Shown: piece after piece, positions 13,001 to 23,536 of the stretch
How the letters are laid out: each line of letters begins with the position of its first letter
Position numbering within the stretch: the stretch's first letter is position 1
From: Marisa cornuarietis
Taxonomy: Eukaryota; Mollusca; Gastropoda; Architaenioglossa; Ampullariidae
NCBI GenBank assembly: GCA_004794655.1
Contig: SMMW01000149.1
Coordinates: forward strand, 62,001 to 126,000
DNA: 64,000 nucleotides
Direction: 5' to 3'
Position numbers and translations under genes: made by a program
The notes under the pieces: generated by a model
What the model was told of the DNA's origin: nothing
Database searches by the model: none
The model's input: only the letters and a program-made list of their open reading frames with translations

Positions 13001-16000
13001 ATCAGCCAATCTCGTGTGCGCACTCCAGGAACAATTCTGTGCCAGGACTGGTCTTCCCTCTACTGAGTGCTTTTTTTTTAATTTTAGTTATGTTGTTATG
13101 CTTATTATTTTTTTCTCCAACTCGACAGTTGCCGGAAAGTGAAAGAGCGCGAAGCTAAAACAATGCATTACTCCCTTCCCCTTGAATTTAGTAGCCCCTC
13201 TCCTTGTGTAGCCCCATACCCCATCCACACACACACACACACGCATTACAACAACAAAAAATTCAGTACTACTTAATAAAAAATAAAGCAGTACTATCTC
13301 TCCCAGCGACCCCTGTCCCCCCTCCCCCCACACAAAACGGGGGCAGTCGAATTTATTTCTATGCGCGACTCAAAGAAGACAGCACGTGCTGCTTTGTTTC
13401 GTTTGTCTTGCATCGGATTCACCCGCCCCTTAGTTCTTATCTCTGCGCACTGACTGGTCATCCTGGCCCACCTGGCCCACAGAGAGCAGCTAGCACGATA
13501 CCGGAGATAAAGGGAGGAGAAGAATGCAGCAGAGTACCGACTGACACAAGTAGTGGCTTCCAGGCGCCGCCGGAGCTTCCACAGTCTCATTAACACTCTG
13601 CTCTTTCTGACTTGCTGCCACTAATGAGGCTATTCCTCCACCAACAGCCCTCCCCCCACCGCCTCCCTCTGCCTACTGGTGCATGATATGGCCTTGCCTG
13701 GCAAGCGATTGTGTGGCACAAGGAAAATGAGCATGACTGTTTAGGTTCTTGGATGTCGGGTTTTTCAGCTTTTTAAGGGACTGGTGCCTTGGGAAACACA
13801 CACACACACACACACATAAGCACGATAGAGCAGGGACACAGCCCATTTCATCGGAGCCAAAAGCATCTACATTCTCTGTGCCCGACCACGTTTCCGCGAA
13901 CATGCCTTCGACGCACCTTGCACATAACAGTTCCGGGAAGACCGCAGTAGGTTGCATGCTGGCTCCTAATATCATGGGCGCGCCTAAAAAGCCAGTATGT
14001 TTCAAAGATCGGTCCGTGACCACTTTTATGAATATTAACACCCCCCCCCCCCAACGAATTAGCTACTCCTCACCACCCCATTAAATGGAGGAATGCAAGA
14101 CGAGAACAAGGCTGACATGGACGGGACTTCTCCGCACCCCGGGTGCTCGGAACGTCGATATGTGCTAGCTGAATGGTTAACGCCAGACTTCATGTCGTAC
14201 TAAGCAGTTTACCTGCTTTTCGTTAACCACCCAGTTAGCTCCCTGCGTGTCTGTCTTCGTGCGCACCCCCTTCACCTGCACTAAACTCTCCGCGTTTTCT
14301 ATGCACAAAAATGGCTGAAGGTTTTCAAATAGCATCTTTTCCTTCATAATATCGAATGGCTTCCTCTGCTGCTCAGGTGTTGGACCCGTGTTACACGGCC
14401 CTTCTTAACCGGACATGCATGGATGAACGATGATGCGGTTAAGTGTCATGTCTTTCTGTTGATTGTAAGATCTGTTGATCCTTTCAGAAGATGAGATGCG
14501 ATAACAATAAGAATAATGTCTGGGAACCCAGGCATGGTGAAGGGGGAAGAGGTCTGTCAGTTTAATTAATATTCAAGGCAGACTACTTTTCCGCGTGAGC
14601 GAACTGATTCCAACTCGGCAATACATGCCCGGGACTGGACATCGTCTATCGTGGCGCCCTGCTCACAGCGTAGGCGGCAAGCGAGGGTAGGCCTCATCAC
14701 CAAGACAAAGATGTCTGGCGCGCCAATCGACGACGGTGATAAGACCACGGCCGGCAGCAACAGCAGCAGAAGACAGACGATGGAGGGGGTGGGAGGTAGC
14801 ATTGCTACCGTAATGGCTCACAGCTGCTCAAGCCTCACTCCCCCCTTACCCCCACCCCAGCTCACTCACCCCACACGAGTGGTAGGGTACAGCAGGGACA
14901 CTCTTAACTAACGTGTATGGGTAGAGTGAATCGCCCCTTTTTATTCCTCCTGCGCGAGCCTTTTACTCTTTCTCACAATTTCGCATCTAAAGAGAGTAAG
15001 GAATTTTTTTTCTATCTCCCTTCCTCTTTCCCCTCTTTTACCCCCCCCCCCACCGCATCCTTCAAGTTCTGCAGGCGCACGCTGTTACGAAACGAGAGGT
15101 TTTCCCACTCGTATTCCCCCGACGAGCCCACCACCTCCCTCCTAATGCTTCTGAAATGTAACAGCACCAGGGTGGGACAGGTGGTAAGGATGGTTGCATG
15201 ATGGGGGGGGGGGCGAGAGTCTGCAAGCTGCAGGGGAGGGCCTGGATGAGGGTCCCCCACTCCTCCTCTTCCCAAACTTCCCTCAGAGTCTTGCAGCCGT
15301 CAGCGAGAAAACGAGTTCGTTCCTCTTCCAGAACTCTGAAAGTCGTATCGCCACAGGCTACTTTCGTTCGTATACCGTCATCAAAGTCTGGTTCAGTTGT
15401 CTTTTTTGCCCACACATGAGTTCCCTCTCTCTCTCTCTTTCTCTCATACACACACAGCGTGGGTGAAAGCGATGCCAATAGCCCCCATCCACCTACCTAC
15501 CCAGAACAGGCCTACAGATTCCGGAGCGCAGCAGGCAGTGCTGCCTTATCCTCTGCTCATCTCTCGCCACACACCCTCACCTCGTTTCGATGCACACTCT
15601 TTTCACGTTCGCTGTACCCGGTGGGTAGTGGAGGGGAACTCAATCTCTCACCTCGAAAAGTGACTGCAAAGCCCACAAGTCCCACCGACCCGGCCAGATT
15701 CCTTTCGTCCATCTCCCGTGTTAAAGTACACAGAATGCTGTGTCATTCTCCCTCCTCCTCACCCCGCGTCTCTCCAAACCCCCTACCCTTCTCCCTTCAG
15801 GCACTAGCCATAGTGTTAGTGCTTGCAGTAACATCACTGGATCTCTCTCTCTCGAAAACTCAAGGCTGCTGCTGAGCCGTATCCTTTGTGTGTGTATTTC
15901 CAGACAGCCAGCGCGGCGAGCGGCTACCGTAGTCTTGGCAATGGGGCGCCGCCCGCAGTGCTCAAACAACAGCCCGTCTTGTGAGCACGGGTCACTGCCG

Positions 16001-19000
16001 CCTGCAAAAAGGTTTCTGCAATAAGCTCTGCCACGGCTGGAACCACACAGACCGTTGATTATGCCCCGTAACCCAGGCAAAGTCCACGTCACTCGCTGAA
16101 TGGGGTTATGCGCTGGCTGACACACCTCGCCCCGGATTGCACAAGTGGACAATAAAACACTAAACACTGTCCGCAATGTTCTGCAGTCTTTCTTAAGTAG
16201 TCCTCCCCCCCCCCCACCAACCAACGCTCTTCAGTAACATTTAAAAAACAAATGTTATCAACATGCCGCCAAAAATGTATGAACACTTTCCTCTCAATTT
16301 GAAGGTACTTCAAAATTGCCCTGAAGTGATGACTGTATTTACCTTATCTTGAACTTTCACTGCTCCCATATTATTTTTGTGCATGTCAGACAATAATTTT
16401 GGTTAGAAATGGTACAGTAATTTATGTTCATGATAAAGTTGTCTGAGTAGCAACTGGCCAGTTAAGTACTTTATGCATATCCATTAATTAAAGTATGGTT
16501 GTAGTGGTGGTGTGTTCAGGTCTTATCTTGTTTTTTATTGTTCCCTCTATTGTAGCTCTTTGTGCTGAGAGCTTCCACCTGCTATTATTATCAATAAGAA
16601 TTCAAAAGCTGAAAGTTTGAAAGGAATGGGTAGAATGTGCAAGGTGCCTCCCTATATAACCACGCAAGTCAGAGACTTAGTGGAAATATAGGCCAACAAC
16701 CTGCTTAACACTGCTAAATAGTTTGCCACCTTTTGCACAGAAATCTATCCTACTTGATCTCTGCAAAAAAGCTTTCTTTGCTTTGTTGTTCAACCATAAG
16801 TAGCCCTCCTCAGACCCCAATTCTACACACTAATTCTGTATTTTGTTTGTGTGTGTGTTGCTTGTGTGTGCATACCCTCAGGCACGTGGGTGTCATTTCC
16901 CCTTTCTCAATCTTTCTGTTACTTTCCCTGCTATTTTTCTAGGCTAATAAATTTATTTAACTTATATTGAACCACAGCATTAAATTAAATACCACTAAAA
17001 CTGAAAAGAGTGAGTTCAACATTGAAAGCGGTTAAGACTTTTTGTCATGCCATAAATTAAACCCCTTTCCAACACACACCCCTCAACTCTCTCTAACACT
17101 CACTCACACACACACACTTAATTAGGGTGTGGGCAAGGAGAATTGTGCTAGAAGTATGTGAGACAGAAGAAAAAAAATACCATATAACCAAAGTACAGCA
17201 AAATGTAGCAGCAATAGCAAATAAAAATTCCACAAAGATAATAAATATATTTACTTTTATTTTTAGTATTCATCAATGTAATAACTATGACAAAATATTA
17301 TTTAAATATGTAATAGTAGTTTTAAAAATTAAAACACTACTGAGCCAAGATAACGCATGTCCTTAAATTTCTATTTAATATTGCTTTCATTCCCAACTAA
17401 AATCTGTGCTTCACATAGACACGGTAAATCTTAAAGGTTATCAAAATATGATGAAATTTACAAGATTAGAGAGGTAATATACACGTCTCTCTAACAATAA
17501 AGGTGGGGTCTAATTGCCTTACAGTTTTATTACTTTGCACTTTGCAACTCGTTGGTTTCAGAGATAATGGTCTATGTCTATTATGTCCACTCTGTTGTTG
17601 GTGATTCAATACTATGATAAATCAACTCATTCTGTGCAGATATTTATCTACAAAGATAGTAGCCAAACCTCCAAACTTCCAGTTTTCAACAGCCTTGTCT
17701 GTAAAATGGCAGTGCTTGAGTTTACAGATAATGTCAGGAAATTAGGCATATAGCCATTGCACACCCTCTTTATGGATAGCCAGTTTGGAGATGGAAATGT
17801 CAGATTAATGGGCTCAAATGTGAAACAGGCTAGGCATTCAGTGGGAGGAACAAACCTACACCTAATCACCTGAAAAAAGCATCAACAAAACTGGGCAACA
17901 ATGAACAAGCCCTTGCCATCTGACTGGAGGACATATGGTCTAGCAGTGGCCCTATCAGGTGTCATGTAGTTCACTTTCAGTGTAGTGTAAAATATGCCTT
18001 ACAGCCTTCTAAATAAGTCAACCAAGAACATTTTATCCAGTGTATAAAACTGGATAAAGCATATATAAGATGATAGACACAATAAAACTCTCATCAAACT
18101 CAATAGCCTTCTGATCACAAATGTGAAGACATACAAAATGGGGTAGTAGTGTGTCACCCAAAGAAAAAAAATGCAACCACTGCTTAATGCTCACAATCCC
18201 ATCACACCCATCAATCACTTTAACCACAAATAGCTTGAGTCCACATGACCACAGAATACACAAAATCTAATGTGAATGCTGATTTGCACTCCACATAAGA
18301 ACTGTAGATGTTGACTTCCAAAAACATTTAACCATGTGAATATAACTGTGTGACTGGGTCCCCCCCACCCCTTTTCCCTTGCTAAGATCTGCCAAGTTAA
18401 CAACCCTGAACAACTCTATCCTGGTGCATTTTCTGCCTCATAATATCATTATAAGACTGCACACTAATTCTACATTTTGGACTGCCCATTTATACTTATA
18501 GGTTATACTACTATAAAGTGTAAATAAACATACATGTGCACATGATAGTCATAGATTACTGTAGTCCTTATCTGTACAATAAAAAATGTATGCATCCTGC
18601 AAGCGGCATGAGCATGTGTGTGCGAGAGATAGAAAACATAAAAAAATGTGCTGTGTTTATTATACATGGCGGATAAAAATGTGAGGGAAACTATATGTAT
18701 TAGTTACCCTTTCCATTATCCCCTTTGTTTTTGAGTATATTTTTAAATTCTAATGTTAGAATGCACACATGCTGCATAGCATCTAACAATAATTCTGTTA
18801 CCTCTACTGTCTCTAAAACCACAAATAAGAACTTAAATGATTAAGACATCCTTATTAAGCTTCATCTAATTCTAACAATGATGATGTTAACAAATTTGAA
18901 TCATTGTATTCAGAGAACAGTTTGCTTGCCAAGATTACTAGTTCTGTTTTTAAAATTTCCTGTTAATACTTGAGCAAAAAAAAAAATGCTTTTAAGGGTT

Positions 19001-20333
19001 AACATTCTTGGAATTAGGTGCAATAAATCCACACTTCCTACCACAATTGGATCTAGAGGATAAATCTGTATAACTTTCTATGTAACCAATTTTCAAGTTC
19101 TGATTCTGCATCAAGTATTGAAATTGCTAAGTGTTTGCATACTTTCTAGTATTTTTTGTGTTTTGATACATCTGCCAAGATGAAATTCGGATGTCCACTT
19201 TCTGTGAGATGAGTATTTTATGCCCAAAATATAATGAATAGATGATATTTTCTGACTATGCAAGCAATATTCAAGTTTTGAATCCTCATCAAGTTCTGAT
19301 AATAATTAGTTACTACCTCACCATTTCTATCACATTTTTTATACATCCGTCTTGATGCCATTTGGACTTCCACTTTCTGTGACAATGGGAGATAAGAGTA
19401 ATTTGTCCAACCAGTAAATTTAAACTCTCAACAAGGAAGTTGTCTGCATGGATAAACTTTGTGCCTGCCTACACTAGCCACTGTAGTGGTGTTTTAGTTA
19501 TTTGTATCCAATATAGTAAAAATGATAAAGGGTTATTTCTCATAACATAGCAGTAATGTGTGCAGTGTAGCAGGAAATCTTTTAAGCATAGATCAATATA
19601 ATGTAAAATATAACAGTTAAATCTTCCACTAACATCTTCTTTAAGAACTAATGTTTCATGGATTAAACACTAAAGAGACTATTGCAATAAAGTTTTTAAA
19701 CAATGAAAAATGTCTGTGAACAAATAATGTTTTGATTCATACAGTTTTTGTGTAGAAGCATACACAAACTGCACAATAAATGTTGCCCTTTTTGCATAAT
19801 CTGCTCATTCCTGCAGTGGCACGGGGCTGAGCCAAGGGAGTGACTAACCATCCTCAATTATTACAAATCCATCATGCCATGGCTCATCTGTCAGTTCGGT
19901 TATGTTCGCTCATCTGAATAGGAGGCTAGACTCAAACGCTCTTCCGCTGGATTTCGAATGTCTCCAGACGACGCTATGCTTGAGACTAAACCCTTACCCT
20001 TCTTTCCCCTTTCTCATCCATTCTTCTCCATCTCTCGACCTCGGGTGAATCATTCTAAAGAAGGTGACAATGACATGCTCTCTAAAGGGAATCGGTGACC
20101 AAAAGCAGCATGCACAAGTATCGACGAAATGCTCTCTCTTCGAAAACGTAGGTAAAATCATGCACACTGACAAAAGGGAAAGACTCACGCGCACGAAGGA
20201 TCTCAGTGAGTTGTACAAGAAACTTACCTGAATGCTCTGTGAATATATTCCCCTGTGACACCCGTGGTTCTTTTGTTTTTCCCTTGCTTTTGCTGGAACT
20301 TGGCCGAGGCTCCTTGGCCTGCTGTGCACCCAT
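218..20333 (-). CDS. ABL: Abl-family non-receptor tyrosine kinase, 5' part (gene continues past the left edge)
   Basis: Six coding exons on the minus strand, in transcript order: 20333-20228, 3734-3564, 2996-2701, 1748-1553, 699-623, 302-218. Each has AG/GT borders and matching phase, giving 310 codons plus one base before the gene leaves the window. Start chosen at 20333 because it gives Met-Gly-Ala, a likely N-myristoylation start like vertebrate ABL1 isoform 1b, and the exon ends at the same point as that isoform's first exon (before EAL.Q). Domains by residue: SH3 about 72-126 (ALYDF), SH2 about 136-226 (FLVRES, phosphotyrosine-binding Arg161), SH2-kinase linker 227-242, kinase from about 243 with glycine loop LGGGQYG at 256-262, catalytic Lys279 in VAVK and alpha-C Glu294. 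The linker Tyr of vertebrate ABL1 (TVYGVS) is Phe234 here. The catalytic loop, activation loop and C-terminal actin-binding part are outside the window. Family role: cytoskeletal and signalling tyrosine kinase. Identification is by recognised family sequence, not a search. Confidence 0.96.
1785..1816. repeat. (ATT)n microsatellite
   Basis: About ten and a half ATT units in the Abl intron between exons 3 and 4. Confidence 0.95.
2077..2250 (-). repeat. tRNA-derived SINE, copy 2 (best copy)
   Basis: The minus strand reads GGCTTGGTGGTACAACGGTTA (A-box-like TGGTACAACGG) and, about 40 bases later, GGGCTCAGCTCTTG (B-box-like). A non-tRNA body follows. In an Abl intron, in the sense direction of the gene. 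Confidence 0.75.
3735..9780. other. Abl intron 1, 3' part: AT-rich non-coding
   Basis: Follows Abl exon 2 at higher coordinates. AT-rich, with no exon that I can support on either strand. Short features seen: a fragment near 4835-4900 with the phrase TTATATAGCGCC, typical of a dispersed marine-invertebrate repeat; a (CA)n run at 9244-9260; and poly-A/T tracts. Confidence 0.5.
10022..10060. repeat. (CT)n(CA)n microsatellite
   Basis: A CT array passing directly into a CA array. Confidence 0.95.
10325..10385 (+). repeat. Possible tRNA-derived (SINE head) fragment
   Basis: GGTTCGAAGTTC at about 10368 resembles a pol III B box. TGGCTCGCGAG, about 37 bases upstream, is a poor A box. The spacing fits a tRNA-derived SINE head, but no cloverleaf could be drawn with confidence. 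Confidence 0.25.
11279..11591 (-). repeat. GC-ended dispersed repeat, copy A
   Basis: The ends of this segment are near-identical, in reverse complement, to the ends of 21118-21506: CCAGGCCTGACGAGAGG at one end and GGCCCGTG.TGGCTCTCGG at the other. The AT-rich centre differs between the copies. Class unknown; no coding capacity seen. Confidence 0.6.
11800..12112 (-). mobile_element. Degenerate non-LTR retrotransposon fragment (reverse transcriptase C-terminus)
   Basis: The minus strand encodes [19 protein letters not shown], the strongly conserved tail seen in many endonuclease/reverse-transcriptase ORFs of invertebrate LINEs. It is followed by a frame-broken stretch that would correspond to the Arg-rich GGRRRGRQRKNW region. 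Frameshifts and stops are present, so this is a dead, truncated copy. The same family occurs in opposite orientation at 21690-22450. Confidence 0.75.
16300..20227. other. Abl intron 1, 5' part: AT-rich non-coding
   Basis: AT-rich sequence between the GC-rich block and Abl exon 1. No recognisable exon, RNA gene or structured repeat was found. Short poly-A/T tracts and a (CA)n patch near 17103-17117 are the only notable content. Confidence 0.5.
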
Positions 20334-20528
20334 TGCTTTTCCGACACCTCCGAACAAACATTAACAACTACCTAACTGCCGTGTAAACTAAAGATGAAAC
20401 CATCGTCCTACATCCCTAACATTGTTATTTGTATCTCAGTCCACAAAATAATCCATCCAGTGTCAAACATAAAGCGGATTTGAGAATCAAATTATGTCAG
20501 TACGTCCAACTTCCTTCATCAATCGGCC

Positions 20529-20617
20529 GCCGCCATCTTGCTTAGAAATAGCGAAGTGAAAATGAGGCAGGGACCACACTGGCTGACCTTTCACCTCGCC
20601 TTACATGCGTGACGTCA
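20529..20617 (-). promoter_or_regulatory. Putative Abl promoter: YY1-type and CRE-type motifs
   Basis: On the minus strand 20539-20529 reads AAGATGGCGGC, an exact YY1 core often found just downstream of housekeeping-gene transcription starts. About 70 bases upstream, 20610-20617 is a palindromic TGACGTCA (CREB/ATF site). Both lie 195-285 bases upstream of the Abl start codon at 20333, and no TATA box is obvious. Assigning them to Abl is inference from position and strand. Confidence 0.5.
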
Positions 20618-21117
20618 CTAATATTTTTACAATTCTTGCTTGTTCATTCTTTACATTACATCATTCTATAAATATTATAAACTTTGTGTGTATATATACT
20701 AGTTGGGATAGTTAAGCTACTATTACAGAATGATTTTACGCCGATTCACTGTGGCCTCAGTGTGTGTTTGGAGGGAGGGAGGCATAGGTGGGTAGGTGGG
20801 AGGTTAAGCGTTGATAATACTCACAAGATCATTACTAAATGCTGTCCCACCTACGAAGCTGCGCATTCAGTTCGAATGCACCTGTATACTTCTGTATGGT
20901 ACAGCGCGATACAAGGGAAGATTATGAAATGTCGTACAAACTTATCCGTATTTCTTTTTTAAACTTCGAGAAATAAATCCCTCTGCACTTTTAGACAGAT
21001 TCGACTAAAGATAATTGTCGACAGACCCCGAGGGCTCCTTCCCTCCCACAGGGGTTTTGTAAAGGGTGCCTGGTCCCCCCCCCTTCCCCCGGCGATCAGT
21101 ACTCATAGGACTGGTGA

Positions 21118-21506
21118 CCAGGCCTGACGAGAGGGGGGGGGCAGAGGGGTCTGGTGTACCCGGGCCCGCGGGTGTGAAGGGGGCCCGGCCTTGGTCAGTG
21201 GGTTTTTTTTCTTCTTTTTTTTTAAAAGTAAATCTCCGAGGAAAGAAAACAAATACAGTAACACGGCTCGTGCAGTGGTGCAGATCTTTGTTTGCTGCAT
21301 GTCTATATTACGTGACTAAAAGTAATGCAGATGTTGCCAGTCTAATTATAACTTGTAAGCATACTAATATATATATAGTAATTCACGGAAAATAATTCAC
21401 GGTTACAGTTAATGGTTAATGCAAGGGCCCCAGAAAAGTCCTCTGCCCTGGGGCCCAGAAATTATAAACGTCCTCTGCCCCGGGGCCCGTGCTGGCTCTC
21501 GGCGGC
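21118..21506 (+). repeat. GC-ended dispersed repeat, copy B
   Basis: Inverted counterpart of 11279-11591 with matching GC-rich ends and a diverged AT-rich interior. It lies between the Abl and ZDHHC12-like genes, just before a reverse-transcriptase fragment. Confidence 0.6.
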
Positions 21507-21689
21507 ACTGCAGGCGACGACAAAATTGTGACGTCACGTTTGTACGCATCTGTGCTCAAGGATCTTTATTTTACAAGGAAATGTATGTCCCTGTATAGGT
21601 CATAAACGTATGTTCCTAGCTCTCCCTCATAACTTCTTCATTGGTGGAAGGCCGATTTGCAACCTACACTTTGCAGACGATTTTGGTAT

Positions 21690-22450
21690 ATGTTAGCAGG
21701 TACTAACAAACAACTGCAAGGTCTTACTGGAAGACTGACAGACATTTCGAACGCATATGGAATGTAGGCCAGCACTGATAACAGCAAAGCCACGGCCATT
21801 TGCAACGGCAAGGCAGAAATCGACATCAATGGGGTACGGCTCGAAGAGGTAAGCAGCTTTAAATATTTGGGAGTCACCCCTTTTCTATAAGAAGGGCAGC
21901 TCACGACAGGATCGCAACAGCAACAGCGCAATGGCTAGGCTGGACAGGGTCAGGCGCAACCATAACATCAGGCTTACTTCAAAGTATACAGTCTGTACGA
22001 GTCCCTCGTAGTACCGATCCTGTTTTACAGATGTGAAACGTAGACTCTGCTTGCTGAAATGGAGAGGAGAACCCAGGCACTCGGGAACAATTAAGTGCCT
22101 GAGGAGACTGCTCTGGATTTCGTATAGAGAACATAAAACCAATGACATTGTACGAAGCAAGGTTTCCACACTCATAGGACACCAAGAACCTCTAGTTGCA
22201 ACAGTCAAGCGATGTAAGCTGAACTAGTTTGGGCATGTGAGACAGCACGACACGTACCATGTCGAAGACTGTCCTTCAAGGTACCTTTGAAGGTGGTCGA
22301 AGCCGGGATGACCAGAGAAAGAACTGGCTTACGAACGTCAAAGACTGGGCTGATCGTCCTGTACAAGACATGCTCACTATCGTCCAAAAAAGGCGTAAGT
22401 GGTTGACGACGTCAGCTGCCGCGTCTGTCCATGTGCTCCCCCCCCTCCAA
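21690..22450 (+). mobile_element. Degenerate non-LTR retrotransposon, 3' part of reverse transcriptase ORF
   Basis: Read across several frameshifts, the plus strand shows LEEVSSFKYLGVT (about 21840-21880), then a CLRRLLWISYREHKTND stretch (about 22098-22147), PLVATVKR (about 22190), SKTVLQGTFEGG (about 22262) and a C-terminal TTSAAASV near 22415. This order is typical of the C-terminal end of a LINE ORF2. Several frame breaks and stops mean it is inactive. Clade not determined. Confidence 0.85.
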
Positions 22451-23536
22451 TGACAGGTACCGGTAAGGGGACGATTGACTGACCCACAACGCTTACATAT
22501 CCATGCACTATATCCTGATGTCTGTGATGTTGACCATTTTGATGTAGACGTGTACCTCGAAGGATAGAGGGATATTTACCCAGCTTTGGGAAAATAGTGC
22601 CTTGTACTGAGATGTAGACATTAGGAAGAAACATTGCACCTCACTAGACTATATAGTCCTTTAAAATGGACGGGGATCGTGAAATATATTAGCCTTCGGC
22701 ATTGGTGGTGTTTCCCCTAACCCTATTTCTGTTTAGAGTATTTATGCTGACCATGGGAAATCTTTGTAGGCTCTTAATATTAAAATGGCACTGTCATCTG
22801 CTCAGTTTCCCCTCTTTGTCGTTGCGCATCTTTGTTACTGAGATACTTCCAAAATAAATTAATTCAAGCTGAAATAATTTGTAAGTGCTAAGTGCTGCTC
22901 CTCGGTGACAACATTCGATTCTTTTTACGATCGGTGCAGGAACGGGGAAGGTGTGAGGGGCTCGTTCAGTATATTTTATAGTTATAGATTTCTCATTTAT
23001 TGATAAATGTATCTATATCCCGTTAAATAACCCCGTTTGCCATCGTATTTCTAATTTCTGAGTTCATTATTTCTGTTGTCTTTGCCGCTTTACAACAGCA
23101 AAACTGTCAGCAACGCCATAATTCAGGATTACTTTTGTCGACATATTATTAAAGGTACCTTTTAAGCACAGAAGTATACTTTGGGCATGAATTATTAATA
23201 GAATAAGGCAATTCAAGCTAAGACTTCGAAAACTGGGGACACAGTTCCACGTGGCAAGCCAAACGGCCACGCCCCTTCCCACAGATATAGTAGTGTACTT
23301 CACAGTGTTTGATTTATTGCAGATAATTGACAAATATGAACACAACTTGCTATACCTATCTGTTGTTTGATCAGTGTTGTAACAGCTGCTGACATAGGGG
23401 AAAAAAAGAGATAAATGGGGTAGCAAAGGTGGGGTGAGTCGCCACTTCCATGCGGCCGCTCGTGCCAAGGGAAACAACTATTGTTGATGATTAAAATATC
23501 GTCTGCTATTTCTTTTAACGCCCTTACAAATACAAA

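Larger units (their letters stand above)
9780..16300. other. GC- and CpG-richer block inside Abl intron 1
   Basis: Base composition changes visibly at about 9.8 kb and reverts at about 16.3 kb: CpG, long C or G homopolymers (14041-14052, 15043-15052, 15205-15214, 16206-16215) and short CA/CT arrays are frequent. It contains a reverse-transcriptase fragment (11800-12112), a GC-rich dispersed repeat (11279-11591) and a possible tRNA-like piece near 10331-10380. Many open frames are present on both strands but none shows a recognisable protein or a convincing exon chain. It could host an alternative Abl promoter or first exon, or be a cluster of old insertions. I see no proof of either. Confidence 0.4.

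Noticed and set aside
15721..16224. Minus-strand open frame of 167 residues
   Set aside because: Lies in the GC-rich block where random open frames are long. It starts in a poly-G stretch, shows no domain, and overlaps other open frames on both strands.
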